Assembly: GCA_017397935.1 (NCBI GenBank)
Contig: JAFQHN010000016.1
Span: 1 to 64,000 of the forward strand
Reading direction: 5' to 3'
Origin: Bacillota bacterium
GTDB taxonomy: Bacteria; Bacillota; Dehalobacteriia; UBA4068; UBA4997
Length of the DNA: 64,000 nt
Shown here: one piece after another, positions 63,152-64,000 of the stretch
Position numbering within the stretch: the first letter of the stretch is position 1
How the letters are laid out: each line of letters begins with the position of its first letter
Made by a program: the position numbers and the translations under genes
The notes under the pieces: generated by a model
Database searches by the model: none
Seen by the model: the letters and a program-made list of their open reading frames with translations, nothing else
Told to the model about the DNA's origin: nothing

Positions 63152-64000
63152 TTACAAATAACTGTCGGGCAAATCGTTCTCAAACAGCACATAATCACCC
63201 GGACGCACCCAACCGCGCATAAACGCCGTTGCCTCGGCCAAATTCGCAGCCACCAGATAACGCTCGGGCGGGAGGCCTGCGTCCTGCAAACCTGCCAGCA
63301 GCGGCTCGCTCTGCTTTTGGCCCACGATGACCACGAAATCCACCCGTGCCGCCGCATAAGCCGCAAACTCGCGATTCAGACGGAACTGCTCATCACCCAG
63401 CTCTACCATGCCGGGAGTGATGATCAGCTTGCGGCCGCCGGGCATAGCCGCCAGCACATCCACCGCCGCCTTGGAGCCGGAGGGGTTGGAGTTGAAGGCG
63501 TCGTCGATAATCGTGAAGCCGCCTGCGTTTTTGGCCACCAGACGATGCTCCACCGGGGGCACCTGCGCCACCGCCCGCGCGATTTGCGAGAGCGTCAGCC
63601 CCTGCATATCGGCCACGGCAGCCGCAGCCAGAATGTTGTAAATATTGTGCCGCCCCAGCAGGCGTGTGTGCATGGGCACCTGCCCCTGCGGCGTGCAGAG
63701 CGTAAAGCTCATGCCCTGCGGCGTAAATCGAATGTCGCGCGCGGCATAATCGACGTCATCACGCTCCAAGCCGTAAGACAGCACCTTAACGGGCACGGTC
63801 TGCGCCTTCTCGGCGATGATTTTATCGTCAAAATTCAGTACAGCCACGCCGTCCGGCGGCAGGCTGTCTACCAGCTCGAACTTGGTGGCGGCGACGGTTT
63901 CAATATTTTTGAAGGTTTCCAGATGCTGCGGGCCAATGGCGGTGACGATGGCAATTTGCGGCTGCACGATGTCGCACAGCTCTTTGATGTCACCTTTTTG
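63152..64000 (-). CDS. murF: MurF-type Mur ligase, 3' part only
   Basis: The frame is open to the window edge, so the N-terminal substrate and P-loop region is missing. What is present is the central domain with TAIGPQHLETF and NSNPSGSKAA, and the C-terminal Rossmann domain ending VLFENDLPDSYL. MurF adds D-Ala-D-Ala to UDP-MurNAc-tripeptide. The Mur ligase family is certain; MurF is supported by the motifs and the adjacent ddl. A dedicated second ligase paired with this ddl, apart from a main murF in the dcw cluster, remains possible. Confidence 0.85.
   Translation of the reverse strand, partial: QKGDIKELCDIVQPQIAIVTAIGPQHLETFKNIETVAATKFELVDSLPPDGVAVLNFDDKIIAEKAQTVPVKVLSYGLERDDVDYAARDIRFTPQGMSFTLCTPQGQVPMHTRLLGRHNIYNILAAAAVADMQGLTLSQIARAVAQVPPVEHRLVAKNAGGFTIIDDAFNSNPSGSKAAVDVLAAMPGGRKLIITPGMVELGDEQFRLNREFAAYAAARVDFVVIVGQKQSEPLLAGLQDAGLPPERYLVAANLAEATAFMRGWVRPGDYVLFENDLPDSYL

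Overview
The window is 64 kb of chromosomal housekeeping DNA from a spore-forming, low-to-mid GC Bacillota (Firmicutes). I lean towards the Negativicutes/Clostridia side and not the Bacilli. Reasons: IspH fused to ribosomal protein S1; the sporulation genes spoIVA, spmA-spmB, spoVFA-spoVFB (dipicolinate synthase) and ymxG-ymxH; and gene strings typical of anaerobic spore formers (rnj-tepA-ylzJ-ftsK-rodZ-rimO-pgsA-pncC, and ddl/dprA/topA/trmFO/hslVU/rpsB/tsf/pyrH/frr). Ribosomal protein L27 lacks the N-terminal propeptide usual in Firmicutes, and no Prp protease gene lies between rplU and rpmA. I cannot name genus or species from the sequence alone. Almost every gene is on the minus strand.

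Layout, left to right. 1-2.5 kb (+): 3' part of a tRNA-Arg(CCG), a beta-CASP metallo-beta-lactamase nuclease and a small membrane protein. 2.5-8.0 kb (-): obg, an unknown acidic membrane protein, nadD, yqeK, rsfS and a pyridoxal-kinase-like gene. 8.0-8.9 kb: rplU-rpmA with an L21-leader-like 5' UTR. 8.9-13.2 kb: pheB-hom-thrB-lysC, the aspartate-to-threonine branch. 13.3-18 kb: spoIVA, then der-plsY-gpsA. 18.2-22.2 kb: hutP-cmk-plsC-ispH/rpsA. 22.3-22.9 kb (+): a small AT-rich membrane-protein cassette with a broken first gene. 23-28.3 kb: a flavoprotein, spmA-spmB-rluB-cobO. 27.7-38 kb: tepA to pncC, and RNase J. 38.3-43 kb: lysine/dipicolinate genes dapA, asd, spoVFA/B, dapB. 43-50.8 kb: ymxG-dut-ymxH, a plus-strand insertion, DacF-like carboxypeptidase, a degenerate polysaccharide deacetylase, and pnp. 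50.9-57 kb: pyrH-frr, rpsB, tsf, hslV-hslU. 57-64 kb: trmFO, topA, dprA, ddl and the 3' part of a murF-type ligase.

How the genes fit together: aspartokinase, Asd, Hom and ThrB feed threonine and methionine; Asd, DapA and DapB make dihydrodipicolinate, which DapB sends to lysine and peptidoglycan and SpoVFA/B send to spore dipicolinate. SpoIVA, SpmA/B, YmxH, DacF and the FtsK/SpoIIIE translocase serve spore formation. Sigma-E-, sigma-K- and sigma-F-like sites can be read upstream of spmA, spoVFA and the dacF-like gene. Twelve vegetative promoters were read; eleven carry TG one base upstream of the -10 hexamer.

Most of the window is conventional. The items most worth a second look are a 125-nt imperfect inverted repeat starting at the hslU stop, followed by an overlooked 45-codon ORF; a frameshifted small membrane gene near 22.4 kb; a HutP homologue heading the cmk-ispH/S1 operon with no hut genes nearby; the Prp-independent L27; and a deacetylase-fold protein that has lost its catalytic motifs. 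I found no CRISPR array, transposase, phage or plasmid gene, rRNA or replication origin.
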